Assembly (NCBI RefSeq): GCF_029960115.1
Contig: NZ_JASCOZ010000037.1
Span: 1 to 33,247, forward strand
DNA: 33,247 nucleotides
Reading direction: 5' to 3'
Source: Stenotrophomonas sp. PS02289
GTDB taxonomy: Bacteria > Pseudomonadota > Gammaproteobacteria > Xanthomonadales > Xanthomonadaceae
Shown: positions 1 through 8,353 of the stretch, piece after piece
Position numbering within the stretch: the first letter of the stretch is position 1
Layout: every line of letters starts with the position of its first letter
Notes under the pieces: model-generated
Seen by the model: the letters and a program-made list of their open reading frames with translations, nothing else
The model's database searches: none
Told to the model about the DNA's origin: nothing
Position numbers and translations under genes: made by a program

Positions 1-76
<76 letters not shown>

Positions 77-80
77 GATG

Positions 81-692
81 TCAGACCAGCGACGGATTCA
101 ACGTGTACGTGCCGTGCAGCGAGGCCTCGGCCAGCACATGCCCCTGCATGGCGCGCTGCACGTCCGCCGCGGTGAACGGCGTCGGCAGTTCCAGCTGGGC
201 CACGTCGAGCGCGAACACGCGGAAGAAGTAGCGGTGCACGAGCTCGTCGTTGAACGGCGGGTACGGGCCGTCATAGCCCAGATACTGGCCTTCCATGTCG
301 GCGTTGCCGGCGAACCAGCCGGTGAAGTCGTTCAAGCCCTGGCGTGACCCGGCCGGACCGGCCGGCTGCGGCTTGCCCTTCACGGTGAAGCCTTCACTGC
401 AGCTGCCTTCGGCCAGCTCGCGCACGTCGGCGGGGATATCGGCCATGGCCCAGTGAATGAACGGTGCGCGCGGCTGGTCAGCCGGCACCGTGCGGTCGTG
501 GCGACCGACCGTTTCCGGCACGGTCGGCACATCCGGGTCGATGCACAGCAGGGCGAACGAACGGGTGCCTTCGGGCACCTCGCTCCAGGCCAGCTGCGGG
601 TTGCGGTTGCCGGCGAAGCCATTGGCGTCGCCTGCGGCAAACGCGGCGGGAATCGGTTGGCCATTGACCAGGCTGGTGCTGCTGAGCTTCAT
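81..692 (-). CDS. YbhB/YbcL family PEBP (Raf-kinase-inhibitor-like) protein
   Basis: A 203-residue cytoplasmic protein of the phosphatidylethanolamine-binding protein fold. Family hallmarks visible are the CIDPDVPT stretch near residue 50, FIHWAMADIP in the middle and GYDGPYPPFNDELVHRYFF near residue 140, which together form the conserved anion/ligand pocket. No signal peptide is seen. The ATG at 692 is preceded by AAGGAA, a reasonable ribosome site. It lies 9 bp downstream of the TPR-sulfotransferase-like gene and is probably the last cistron of the minus-strand run. Bacterial YbhB/YbcL proteins have no firmly established role, so the family assignment is strong and the function open. Its 3' end abuts the poly-C tract. 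Confidence 0.9.
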   Translation of the reverse strand: MKLSSTSLVNGQPIPAAFAAGDANGFAGNRNPQLAWSEVPEGTRSFALLCIDPDVPTVPETVGRHDRTVPADQPRAPFIHWAMADIPADVRELAEGSCSEGFTVKGKPQPAGPAGSRQGLNDFTGWFAGNADMEGQYLGYDGPYPPFNDELVHRYFFRVFALDVAQLELPTPFTAADVQRAMQGHVLAEASLHGTYTLNPSLV

Positions 693-701
693 GGGGGTTC
701 C

Positions 702-2771
702 TTATGCTTCCGGGTAACCAAGGCGGACGGCGATCGGGGTCAGCTGCGCGAATGCCGCCGACAGCGTGTCCTGGTACTCACGCCAGTGGCCGGCGGCCAT
801 GCGCGGCGGACCCAGGGTCTGCGCCGGCGGCATGACCACGCCAAACAGGCTGCCCAGATGTTCGGCCATCTTTGCCGGGTCGTTGCCGATGCCGTCAATG
901 CGCACCAGCGCGTGCGGATACAGATCCTGCTCGTGCAGGGTGGCGACCTGGGTCATCGCGCGCACCAGCCATTCGGCGGCTTCATTGACCGAGGTGACCG
1001 CGAACGGGGCCGGCGAGCCATTGGCCAGCCAGTGCAGCAGCATGTCGCGCGGGTCGCGCAGCACCACCAGCAGGCGGCCTTCGGGCAGCTGCGGACGCAG
1101 CGACCACAGCAGGGCGTTGTCCCACCACAGCAGCCAGTCGATCACGTTGGCGTCGGCCAGTCCGCGCTCGCGCAGCTGCTCGCGCCAGACGCTGACCAGC
1201 TGGGCCGGGTCCAGCTTGCCGGTGGAGAGGTCCTGCAGCGTGTGGTAGCTCTGGAAGGCGTCGTTGGGCGGGTTGGGGCCGAAACGGTCGCCGCGCAGCA
1301 CCGGGCTGGCGGCAGCAATGGCGGCAATCACGCGCTCCACGCCGGAGCCCGGAGCCCCCCACACGAACATCGGGCGGGCCGCCACATCGTCGGCCACGTC
1401 GCCCTTGTCCGGCCAGCTCTGCGGTGCCTTGGCCTGCGGCGGCAGCGGCAGGCGACGCGGGGCCTCGGACACGTGCAGGTCGACCCAGGTCTTCAAGGCC
1501 TCGGCACGCTGGCCGGCCTGGTCCTGGACCATTCCCAGCCACCCGCGCATCACTGCGCGGCCGTCCTCCGGCGCGTTGTCCAACAGTTGCTGGACGTGGG
1601 CCACGGCCGCGGCGGGATCGCGCTCGAGCAGCGCTTCGACCACCCGGTTCTCACCACTGGAACGGCCGGGATCGAGCTCGATGATGCGGCGCGCGACCGC
1701 TTCAGCGCCCGCCGCGTCCTTCTGCATGTCATGCAGGCGAAGGCGCGTTTCCAGGGCGGGCAGATGGTCCGGCATGGCGGTCAGCCAGCGTTCGACCACG
1801 GCCACCGCCTCGTCGCTGCCGACCTTCTCGACAGCCAACCGTGCCAGCCACAGGTTGTGCTCCTGCGGATGGGTCTCCAGTGCGGCATCCAGCCGTTCGC
1901 GGGCCTGCGCTTCACGGCCCAGGCGCTGCCAGGCCATCAGCAGCAGCTGCAGCGTCTGGCGGTCGGCCGGCCACTGTTCCAGCAGCGGCAGCAGGTGCTC
2001 CAGCGCCTGCAGCGGCTGCCCGGCCTGGATCGCGATCTCACCGGCCAGGCGACGGACGCCCGGGGTGTCACCGCCCGGACGGGCCAGCACGGTCTGCATC
2101 AGCGCTGCAGCCCCTTCGGTATTGCCCTGGCGCAGGGCCAGCTGGACCAGCAGGCCCTGCAGCGAGGTCAGCGCCGGGTTGAGCTCGAGCACGCGGCGGA
2201 AGCACTGTTCGGCGAAGGCCAGGGTGCCGTTGCTCATGTGTGCGAAGCCGAGCGCATACAGCACGCGCGGATCGTTGGGCAGCAGCTGGCTGGCGGTCGA
2301 CAGCAACGGCAGCGCGCGCGAGACGTCGCCACGGCGCAGCGCGAGCATGCCCTGCAGCGCCACCACTTCGGGGTGGTCCGGGTCGACACGGGCGGCCAGG
2401 TGGGTGATCCGCTCGGCCTCGTCCAGGTCGTTGCGGCCCAGGGCCAGGTGCGCCTGCATCACATAGGCCGACTGCTCGTTGGGATTGAGCTCGGCGGTGC
2501 GGTCCAGGGCGTTGTCAGCGGCCTCAAACTGGCGCAGGGCCAGCAGCAGGCCGGCGTGCTGGAGGTGCAGTTCCGCGCTGTCGGGCGCAAGCGCCAGGGC
2601 CTGCTGCAGGCTCTCCTGCGCGGCGTCGTACTGACCCTGCTGCTGCAGCGACAGCGCCAGCCAGCGGTGCGCCTGGGGCTGGGCCGGCTCGGCCTGGGTC
2701 CACTCCCGCGCCAGCTGCACGGCTTCATCGGCCGCATTGCGGCGCAGGGCTTCAACAATCTGGTCTTGCAT
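702..2771 (-). CDS. TPR-repeat protein with C-terminal sulfotransferase-like domain
   Basis: A 689-residue protein. About residues 1-450 are helical tetratricopeptide repeats (many A-x-x-x-L/G-Y/F-x-x-A units, e.g. WLALSLQQQGQYDAAQESL). A C-terminal domain from about residue 465 resembles sulfotransferases: PMFVWGAPGSGVERV sits where a PAPS 5'-phosphosulfate loop would be, and VVLRDPRDMLLHW (RDPRD at 572-576) resembles the 3'-phosphate loop. The first loop lacks the usual RSGTT core, so activity is uncertain. No signal peptide or membrane segment is evident. ATG at 2771 is preferred over a GTG at 2810. The gene follows the YheT hydrolase by 63 bp. The TPR-sulfotransferase fusion architecture is known in proteobacteria; the substrate cannot be predicted. 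Confidence 0.82.
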   Translation of the reverse strand: MQDQIVEALRRNAADEAVQLAREWTQAEPAQPQAHRWLALSLQQQGQYDAAQESLQQALALAPDSAELHLQHAGLLLALRQFEAADNALDRTAELNPNEQSAYVMQAHLALGRNDLDEAERITHLAARVDPDHPEVVALQGMLALRRGDVSRALPLLSTASQLLPNDPRVLYALGFAHMSNGTLAFAEQCFRRVLELNPALTSLQGLLVQLALRQGNTEGAAALMQTVLARPGGDTPGVRRLAGEIAIQAGQPLQALEHLLPLLEQWPADRQTLQLLLMAWQRLGREAQARERLDAALETHPQEHNLWLARLAVEKVGSDEAVAVVERWLTAMPDHLPALETRLRLHDMQKDAAGAEAVARRIIELDPGRSSGENRVVEALLERDPAAAVAHVQQLLDNAPEDGRAVMRGWLGMVQDQAGQRAEALKTWVDLHVSEAPRRLPLPPQAKAPQSWPDKGDVADDVAARPMFVWGAPGSGVERVIAAIAAASPVLRGDRFGPNPPNDAFQSYHTLQDLSTGKLDPAQLVSVWREQLRERGLADANVIDWLLWWDNALLWSLRPQLPEGRLLVVLRDPRDMLLHWLANGSPAPFAVTSVNEAAEWLVRAMTQVATLHEQDLYPHALVRIDGIGNDPAKMAEHLGSLFGVVMPPAQTLGPPRMAAGHWREYQDTLSAAFAQLTPIAVRLGYPEA

Positions 2772-2834
2772 GACGGTCCGGCTTGGGCTCAAACCTCGAT
2801 TGTAAGACACCCCGCCGGTACAGCCCCACCCACC

Positions 2835-3827
2835 TCAGCGCAGGGCTTCGCGGCCCAGGCGCTGGGCCACCCAGCGCTCGGAGAAGCCGTCGCCGCGCCA
2901 GTTCTCCAGAAAACCGCAGTGCCCGCCCCAGGGCGCGATGTCCAGCTGCGCGGTGGCCGGCAGGCACCAGCCATTGAAGGTGGTGTAGGGAATGACCGGG
3001 TCGTCCTCGGCCATCAGGATGTCAGCCGGCACGCTCAGCGCGGCCAGCCGGTCGCCGGCGATGGAATAGCCGTCAAAGTAGGCCTGCAGCGAGCCGTAGG
3101 CGGTGTGGTGCTCGACCAGCCAGGCGGTCAGCGCGCGGATATCCAGCTTCAGCACGCGGTCGTCCCAGTCGCTCAGCTCGGGGAACAGGTCGCGCTTGCG
3201 ACGCAGCGAGCCAGCCCATTTGCGCCGGAAGTACCAGTCGTACATCGCCGGCCCGTTCTCGATGCTTTCCATGGTGATGGCCGGGTCGAGCACGGGACAG
3301 ACGGACGCGACCCGGCGCAGCGGCACGCCGGCATCGGGGGCCCGCAGCGCCAGCCGCAGCACGAAGTTGCCGCCCAGCGAGTAACCGGCCGCCACCAGCG
3401 GCAGCTCCGGCCAGCGTCGGGCGATGTCACCGGCGGCCTGCACCACTTCGTCGATGCGGTTGGAATGGAAGATGCCGGGATTGAGGTGGTGGGTGTTGCC
3501 GTGGTCGCGGAAGTTCAGCCGTACCACGTCATAGCCGGCCTCGAGCATGCGCGCGGCGGTCATGCGCATGTAGCTGGACTCGGCACTGCCTTCCCAGCCG
3601 TGCAGCAGCAACGCCATGCCCACCGGCTCGCGGCCTTCGATGCGACTGTGCCAGCCCTGCAGGCGCACGCCTTCGCCACCATCGAGAATGAGCTCTTCGG
3701 TCAAGGCACCAGTGGCGGCAAGCAGCACCAGGCCGCGCTGCATGCGCATGCGGCTGGAGCTGAGCATTGACTGCAGATGCGGATTGCGCAGCCAACGCGG
3801 CGGACGGTAGTCGGCAGCGGTCAACAT
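2835..3827 (-). CDS. YheT-family alpha/beta hydrolase
   Basis: A 330-residue serine hydrolase. The N-terminal RPPRWLRNPHLQSML segment is typical of the YheT/ABHD1-3 group (COG0429). The probable catalytic triad is Ser150 in GYSLGGN, Asp276 in AEDDPVIP and His303 in GGHCGF, with an oxyanion-region HGWEGS near residues 76-81. No signal peptide is seen. YheT-like enzymes are esterases or lipases of uncertain physiological substrate. The location directly after a PlsC acyltransferase (54-bp gap) and in a run of lipid and envelope genes is consistent with a lipid or ester substrate, but this is inference. Confidence 0.9.
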   Translation of the reverse strand: MLTAADYRPPRWLRNPHLQSMLSSSRMRMQRGLVLLAATGALTEELILDGGEGVRLQGWHSRIEGREPVGMALLLHGWEGSAESSYMRMTAARMLEAGYDVVRLNFRDHGNTHHLNPGIFHSNRIDEVVQAAGDIARRWPELPLVAAGYSLGGNFVLRLALRAPDAGVPLRRVASVCPVLDPAITMESIENGPAMYDWYFRRKWAGSLRRKRDLFPELSDWDDRVLKLDIRALTAWLVEHHTAYGSLQAYFDGYSIAGDRLAALSVPADILMAEDDPVIPYTTFNGWCLPATAQLDIAPWGGHCGFLENWRGDGFSERWVAQRLGREALR

Positions 3828-3881
3828 GGGCGCGAGCCTGTTACGGACAACGACGAGGGCGCTTGAACGGGCGCCATCGCC

Positions 3882-4673
3882 TTACTCGGCCGTCATGGCC
3901 GCCACGATGCGCGCACGCGAAGTTTCGGCGATGCGGCGACGGCCTTCAAGATCGTGGGTTTCAATGGGGTCGAGGAAATGCACCTCGGCCCGCCGCGCCG
4001 GCTCCCCGAGCAGACGCAGGAAGTTGGCGAAGAAGCTTTCTTTCGGACCGAACGCGACCACGGTCTGCGCGTCACCCTGCCAGCCGTAGCGCAGCGCCAC
4101 CGGCTGCACCGGCACGTGGGTTTCCACGGCGGCCTGGAAAATGCGCGCATGGAAGGGGCCGACCTCGGTGCCGCCGCGGGTGCGGCCTTCCGGGAACACG
4201 CCCACGGCCTTGCCTTCCTGCAGGCGCTCGACCATGACCTGCATCACCCCGCCGAGCGACTCGGTGCTGCCACGCTGGTGGAAGATGGTCTGGCCACGCG
4301 CGGCCAGCCAACCGACCACCGGCCAGCTGGCGATCTCACGCTTGGCCACGAAGCCCATCATGCGCTGGCTGTGCAGCACGGAGATGTCCACCCAGCTGAC
4401 GTGATTGGCGACGAACAGCACCGCACCGGGCAACGGCGTGCCGATGCGCTGCAGGCGGAAACCGAAGATCCACATCAACCCGCCCTGCCAGGCATTGACC
4501 ACGGCATGCCCCAGCGCTCGCTCACCCACGCGCACGTGCGCCCACAGCGGCAACATGCCGATCAGGGTCAGGGGCAGGAACAGCAGGACGTGAACCAGCA
4601 GCAGGGGAACGCGGTACAGGTAACGGCACACACGCGCCACGCCGCCGCGCGGGGCCGAAGTGGGGGAAGTCAT
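3882..4673 (-). CDS. PlsC-type lysophospholipid acyltransferase
   Basis: A 263-residue membrane-associated 1-acyl-sn-glycerol-3-phosphate acyltransferase-family protein. The catalytic HX4D motif is NHVSWVD (His91, Asp96 from this start), and the glycerol-phosphate-binding block is FPEGRTR (about 161-167). A hydrophobic segment at about residues 21-45 (VPLLLVHVLLFLPLTLIG) anchors it to the inner membrane. ATG at 4673 is chosen over an upstream GTG at 4694. Expected activity is acyl transfer to lysophosphatidate or a related lysolipid. It is unclear whether this is the main cellular PlsC or a specialised paralogue such as an ornithine-lipid OlsA-like enzyme. It sits between a thioesterase and a YheT hydrolase gene. 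Confidence 0.9.
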   Translation of the reverse strand: MTSPTSAPRGGVARVCRYLYRVPLLLVHVLLFLPLTLIGMLPLWAHVRVGERALGHAVVNAWQGGLMWIFGFRLQRIGTPLPGAVLFVANHVSWVDISVLHSQRMMGFVAKREIASWPVVGWLAARGQTIFHQRGSTESLGGVMQVMVERLQEGKAVGVFPEGRTRGGTEVGPFHARIFQAAVETHVPVQPVALRYGWQGDAQTVVAFGPKESFFANFLRLLGEPARRAEVHFLDPIETHDLEGRRRIAETSRARIVAAMTAE

Positions 4674-4715
4674 CCGGCCACGATACTCCAGCACAGCGGG
4701 GTCTGCCAGATGTTC

Positions 4716-5144
4716 TCAGGCCGCCGGAACCACGGCCAGGGTCAGCCGCGAGGTGCAGACCAGCTTGCCGGCCTCATCCTCGATGCGGATGTCCCAGACG
4801 TGGGTGCTGCGGCCCACATGCACGGCGCGAGCGGTACCCGTGACCGTGCCGCTGCGCTGGGCGCGGATGTGGTTGGCATTGATCTCCAGCCCGACGCAGA
4901 CCTGCTTGCTGGTGTCCACGCACAGATTGCCGGCGCTGCTGCCCAGGGTTTCCGCCAGCACCACCGAAGCACCACCATGCAGCAGTCCATACGGTTGGCG
5001 GGTGCGTGCGTCGACCGGCATGGTGGCGCTGACCCAGTCCTCGCCTGCGGCGGTGAACACGATGCCCAGATGCTCGATCAGGGTGTTGCGGCTGAGCGCA
5101 TTGAGGGCGTCGATCGACACCGGCTCGCGGAAGATCGGGGGCAT
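4716..5144 (-). CDS. Hotdog-fold acyl-CoA thioesterase (PaaI/YdiI-like)
   Basis: A 142-residue single hotdog domain. The signature QPYGLLHGGASVVLAETLGS contains the HGG turn and the Glu on the central helix used by the 4HBT-II/YdiI-EntH group of acyl-CoA thioesterases. The start is the internal ATG at 5144 (MPPIFREP), because the longer frame upstream reads into the end of the phospholipase D gene and lacks family similarity. It lies 26 bp after that gene and 42 bp before plsC. YdiI itself acts on 1,4-dihydroxy-2-naphthoyl-CoA in menaquinone synthesis. Xanthomonads generally use ubiquinone, so a broader aryl- or acyl-CoA substrate is more likely here. Confidence 0.88.
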   Translation of the reverse strand: MPPIFREPVSIDALNALSRNTLIEHLGIVFTAAGEDWVSATMPVDARTRQPYGLLHGGASVVLAETLGSSAGNLCVDTSKQVCVGLEINANHIRAQRSGTVTGTARAVHVGRSTHVWDIRIEDEAGKLVCTSRLTLAVVPAA

Positions 5145-5170
5145 GCAGCGTCTCCGTACAGAAAAGGGAA

Positions 5171-7234
5171 CTACAGGATGGGCACCAGACCCGCACCGAA
5201 GGCGGTCAGCATGCGCACCAGCAACCACTTGGGGCCGACGTTGACTTCGGGGAAGTCGCCCACGGCGGTATAGCACGCATGGAAATCGGCATGCTGGCGC
5301 GGCAGCGGGGCCGGGCAGTCCGGGCCGGGCTGGAACTCGTAGTCGGTGGCGTAGCGCCAGGGCCAGAAATCCAGCACCGGCAGCGCTTCGGAGGCCTTGC
5401 CCACGCTGTAGTTAAGGCCTGACAGCACCGGCGGCTTGGTCCGCGGGGCCACCGTCCAGGAGTTGTCCGGCTGGATGTCGCGCAGGATGCTCTGGGCCAG
5501 CGCTTCGGCGAAGGCGGGGTCGTCGATGACCACCGCGCCTTCGGTGTTGTAGTTCTCGCTGCGCGGGTCGAAGTTGTGGGTACCGATCACGCCGACGCGG
5601 CGGTCCACCACCAGCGACTTGGCATGCAGGCCCATACGCGCACCACTGCGGGTGACCGGCAGCGGCTTGTTGACCGCCTTGGTACCCAGGAACGACGGCC
5701 GGGTTTCGGCGCGCAGCACGCGCCGTTCGACCACGCTGCCGTCGCTGCGGCGACGCGCGGCCGGACCCGGCGTGGGTTGCGGTTGTGGTCGGCTGTCCGC
5801 GTCGGACCCGGCCACCGGCTCCGGGGGCGCACTGGAACGGCTGCCGCCACCGCTGCCACTGCCGCGCGCATTGCTGCCGGCGGCACTGCCTCCCAGCAGG
5901 CTGCTGCGTCGCTCGGTGCTGGGCGGTACGCCCAGCGGGGCCGGCAGCAGGTTGCGATAGTCCACCGGCGCATCCAGCGGGAACGGCTTGAACTCGTAGA
6001 TGTTGAAGCCCAGCTCGCGCAGGTTGCGGCGCTTGTACTTGTACGACAGCGCATAGACGATGGGGTTGTCGGTGGCGGCCAGGCTGTTGGTGGACACCAC
6101 CACGCGGGGTGCCTGCTCGCGCTGGCGCAGTTCCTTGAACAGCTTGCGCGCCGGCTTGGACAGCACCAGGTACGGGGTCTGCAGCAGCACTTCCTGCTGC
6201 GCACTGGCAATCAGCGCGTCCAGCTGCGGCTCGGTCACATGCTGGCCATTGGCCGGCTGGCTGGCCTGCTCGCGACGGTGCTTGCGCGGCAGGTCGGCGA
6301 CGTAGCGCACCGAGGCCACCGGCAGGGCGGTGTCGACAAAGGTGCGCTGCACATAGTCCGCATCGCTGGCCTCTTCGCTGACCTGGGCCACGCGTTCGGG
6401 GTGGCGATAATCCAGCGGCGGCATGGCCGGTACGCCCTGCTTGAGCAGCGTGCGGCCGACATCGTTGAGCCGTTCGGCCGGCACGCTGCGCGGGGCGTGC
6501 CAGAACGCGTCGAAGTTGACCGCCATGGCCCGCACTTCCGGCCCGGCGACGACCACGTCGCGGTCGCGGAAGTTGTATTCGCTGTCCCAGTCGTAGTAGT
6601 CGTCCTGGTAGTTGCGGCCGCCCACCACGCCGAGCGCGTCATCGATCACCAGCAGCTTGTTGTGCATGCGCTGGTTGAAGCGGCGGAAACAGCACAGCAC
6701 GCTGCCGGCATAGTCGAAGTAGTTGAGCTTGGCCTTGCCGAAGGTCGGGTTGTACACGCGCAACTGGAAATTCTGGTGGCTGCTGGCGAGCGCGCCGAGG
6801 ATCTGCAGGTCGGAAATCGCAGAGAGCTGGTCGATCAGCACCCGGACCTTGACCCCGCGCCGGGCCGCCGCCTGCAGTTCCTCCAGCACCAGCCGGGCAC
6901 TGTCGTCCTTGTCGAAGATGTAGGTCTGCAGGTCGATGCTGCGGGTGGCGCTGCGGATGAGGTTGATGCGCGCCACCAGCGAGGTTTCGCCCTCGTCCAG
7001 GATGGTGGCGTAGTGGCGCGGGGTCTCCGCGGTCGACTCGGTGAAGGCCTGGCCGCCCAGCGCGCGCAGCGGCGAGTCCTGCGCGCAGCGGTCGGCCTGG
7101 GTGCAATCCACCTGCTGCGAGCGGGCCTGCGCGGCAATGCCGGCAGCGCGATCGCGCTCGGCGTTGGACAGCGACGCACATCCGCTGCCCAGCAACACGG
7201 TTGCCAGCGCCAGGAGCCGCAGCAATGAATTCAC
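5171..7234 (-). CDS. Phospholipase D / cardiolipin synthase C-like lipoprotein
   Basis: A 687-residue PLD-superfamily protein with two HKD motifs: H191-x-K193-x4-D198 in MHNKLLVIDD, followed by GGRNY, and H537-x-K539-x4-D544 in LHAKSLVVD, followed by GTHNFDPRS. This order and spacing fit ClsC (YmdC)-like cardiolipin synthases. The N-terminus (LLRLLALATVLLGSGC) looks like a lipoprotein signal with Cys19 as acceptor, though the lipobox is not canonical. Residues ~440-497 form a Ser/Gly/Pro-rich low-complexity insertion between the catalytic halves. Translation starts at GTG 7234 and overlaps the YceI-like gene stop by 4 bp, implying translational coupling. Cardiolipin or phosphatidyl transfer in the envelope is the likely role. 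Confidence 0.9.
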   Translation of the reverse strand: MNSLLRLLALATVLLGSGCASLSNAERDRAAGIAAQARSQQVDCTQADRCAQDSPLRALGGQAFTESTAETPRHYATILDEGETSLVARINLIRSATRSIDLQTYIFDKDDSARLVLEELQAAARRGVKVRVLIDQLSAISDLQILGALASSHQNFQLRVYNPTFGKAKLNYFDYAGSVLCCFRRFNQRMHNKLLVIDDALGVVGGRNYQDDYYDWDSEYNFRDRDVVVAGPEVRAMAVNFDAFWHAPRSVPAERLNDVGRTLLKQGVPAMPPLDYRHPERVAQVSEEASDADYVQRTFVDTALPVASVRYVADLPRKHRREQASQPANGQHVTEPQLDALIASAQQEVLLQTPYLVLSKPARKLFKELRQREQAPRVVVSTNSLAATDNPIVYALSYKYKRRNLRELGFNIYEFKPFPLDAPVDYRNLLPAPLGVPPSTERRSSLLGGSAAGSNARGSGSGGGSRSSAPPEPVAGSDADSRPQPQPTPGPAARRRSDGSVVERRVLRAETRPSFLGTKAVNKPLPVTRSGARMGLHAKSLVVDRRVGVIGTHNFDPRSENYNTEGAVVIDDPAFAEALAQSILRDIQPDNSWTVAPRTKPPVLSGLNYSVGKASEALPVLDFWPWRYATDYEFQPGPDCPAPLPRQHADFHACYTAVGDFPEVNVGPKWLLVRMLTAFGAGLVPIL

Positions 7235-7857
7235 GGTTTGGCCGCCTCGGTCAGGCGGGCGCGTAATACAAAGGTCACTCGATCACTCAGGGCAAGTTGC
7301 CAGCTGTCCATTCCATACCGGCCACGCTGCACGGTACCGCGGCTGACCACGTCGCAATCATACCCGGCCCGGGGGCAGGCCGCCGGCTCGACCTGCAGGA
7401 CCTCCGGGTGCGAGACCCCGCGCAGGATCAGCCGGCCTTCGATCCCTCCCCCCTTGCTGACCAGCTCGGGCCAGTAGGGAAGCGAGTCGAACTCCACCAC
7501 CGGGTAGCGGTTGGCGTCGAAGAACTCTTCGCCGCGCATCCAGCCGGTGTAGCGGGCCTTGCCGGGAATCTCCACGTAGCGGCTGAACATCCGCAGGTGG
7601 ACCTGGTGGCGGCCGTCGGGCAGCACATCCACACGCCCCTCAAAGCGCGGAAACACCCCTTCGATGCGCTGACCCAGGCGGGTACGGATCTCGAAGCCGA
7701 AGTGCGAACGCGCGGTATCCACCGCCAGCACCTGCTGCGGGGTCTGGGCCGCCGCCGCGATGGGGTTGGGGGGACTGGCCGGCACCGGGGGTTCGGCCCG
7801 TACCGAACTGGCTGCCAGCCCGAGCAGACAGCCCAGTCCGATCTGTACTGCTTTCAC
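7231..7857 (-). CDS. YceI-like secreted protein
   Basis: A 208-residue protein with an N-terminal Sec signal peptide (VQIGLGCLLGLAASSVRA, probable cleavage after AxA near residue 22). The mature part resembles the YceI lipocalin-like beta-barrel: VDTARSHFGFEIRTRLGQRIEG matches the typical opening DxxHSxxxFxVxH...xxGxF, followed by FFDANRYPVVEFDS. YceI-fold proteins bind isoprenoid or other lipidic ligands in the periplasm. It lies 3 bp after the SixA gene and overlaps the phospholipase D gene by 4 bp, so it is almost certainly co-transcribed with them. The ligand is not predictable. Confidence 0.85.
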   Translation of the reverse strand: MKAVQIGLGCLLGLAASSVRAEPPVPASPPNPIAAAAQTPQQVLAVDTARSHFGFEIRTRLGQRIEGVFPRFEGRVDVLPDGRHQVHLRMFSRYVEIPGKARYTGWMRGEEFFDANRYPVVEFDSLPYWPELVSKGGGIEGRLILRGVSHPEVLQVEPAACPRAGYDCDVVSRGTVQRGRYGMDSWQLALSDRVTFVLRARLTEAAKP

Positions 7858-7860
7858 GGC

Positions 7861-8337
7861 CTACGGCCACCAGAAGGCGGTCAGCTTGGCCACTCCTGGC
7901 TCAATGGACGCTTCGCGGTCGAACTGCAGCACCGCAATGCCGGCGGGCGGCATGCCGCGATACTCGCTGGTGATGCCTTCGGTCATCAGCGCCACCAGCT
8001 GTTCCAGGCCGGGGTTGTGGCCGACAACCAGCAGGCGGTCGATGTCGCGGCGCTCGTCCACCAGGGCGGCCAGCGTGCCGGGGGTGGCCTCGAAGATGCG
8101 GTCCTCAAGTCGGTGTTCGACCACCCCGGTGGCGGCCAACACCGCTTCCAGGGTTTCGCGGGTGCGGCGGGCCGGAGAGCACAGCACACAGTCCGGGCGC
8201 AGATTGTTGTCCTTCAGCCATTTACCCGCGGCTTCCGCCTCGGCCAGACCGGTGGCCGACAGCGGACGGTCCAGATCGGCCTGCCCGGTACTGGCCGGTT
8301 CGGCGTGGGCATGGCGCAGCAGTATCAGTTCTCGCAT
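7861..8337 (-). CDS. sixA: SixA-type histidine phosphatase
   Basis: A 158-residue small branch-2 histidine phosphatase. The catalytic RHA motif is at Arg8-His9-Ala10 (ILLRHAHAEP), and a second conserved His lies in VVGHNPGLEQL, as in E. coli SixA. SixA dephosphorylates phosphohistidine in HPt domains or the nitrogen phosphotransferase protein NPr. Length and motif layout match the family. It starts 16 bp after the orphan parA gene and is followed 3 bp later by the YceI-like gene. No sensor kinase or HPt protein is encoded nearby, so the partner is unknown. Confidence 0.88.
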   Translation of the reverse strand: MRELILLRHAHAEPASTGQADLDRPLSATGLAEAEAAGKWLKDNNLRPDCVLCSPARRTRETLEAVLAATGVVEHRLEDRIFEATPGTLAALVDERRDIDRLLVVGHNPGLEQLVALMTEGITSEYRGMPPAGIAVLQFDREASIEPGVAKLTAFWWP

Positions 8338-8353
8338 GAGGTTTCCTTCCGGA

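Noticed and set aside
453-3770. A 1105-codon open frame on the plus strand opposite the TPR-sulfotransferase-like and YheT genes
   Set aside because: It covers two well-recognised minus-strand genes, its protein is rich in His/Gln/Arg/Gly as expected for antisense of GC-rich codons, and it shows no domain.
3858-3875. Hairpin GGCGCT-TGAACG-GGCGCC between plsC and the YheT gene
   Set aside because: No T-tract on the minus strand and a short stem in GC-rich DNA; not enough to call a terminator within a gene run.
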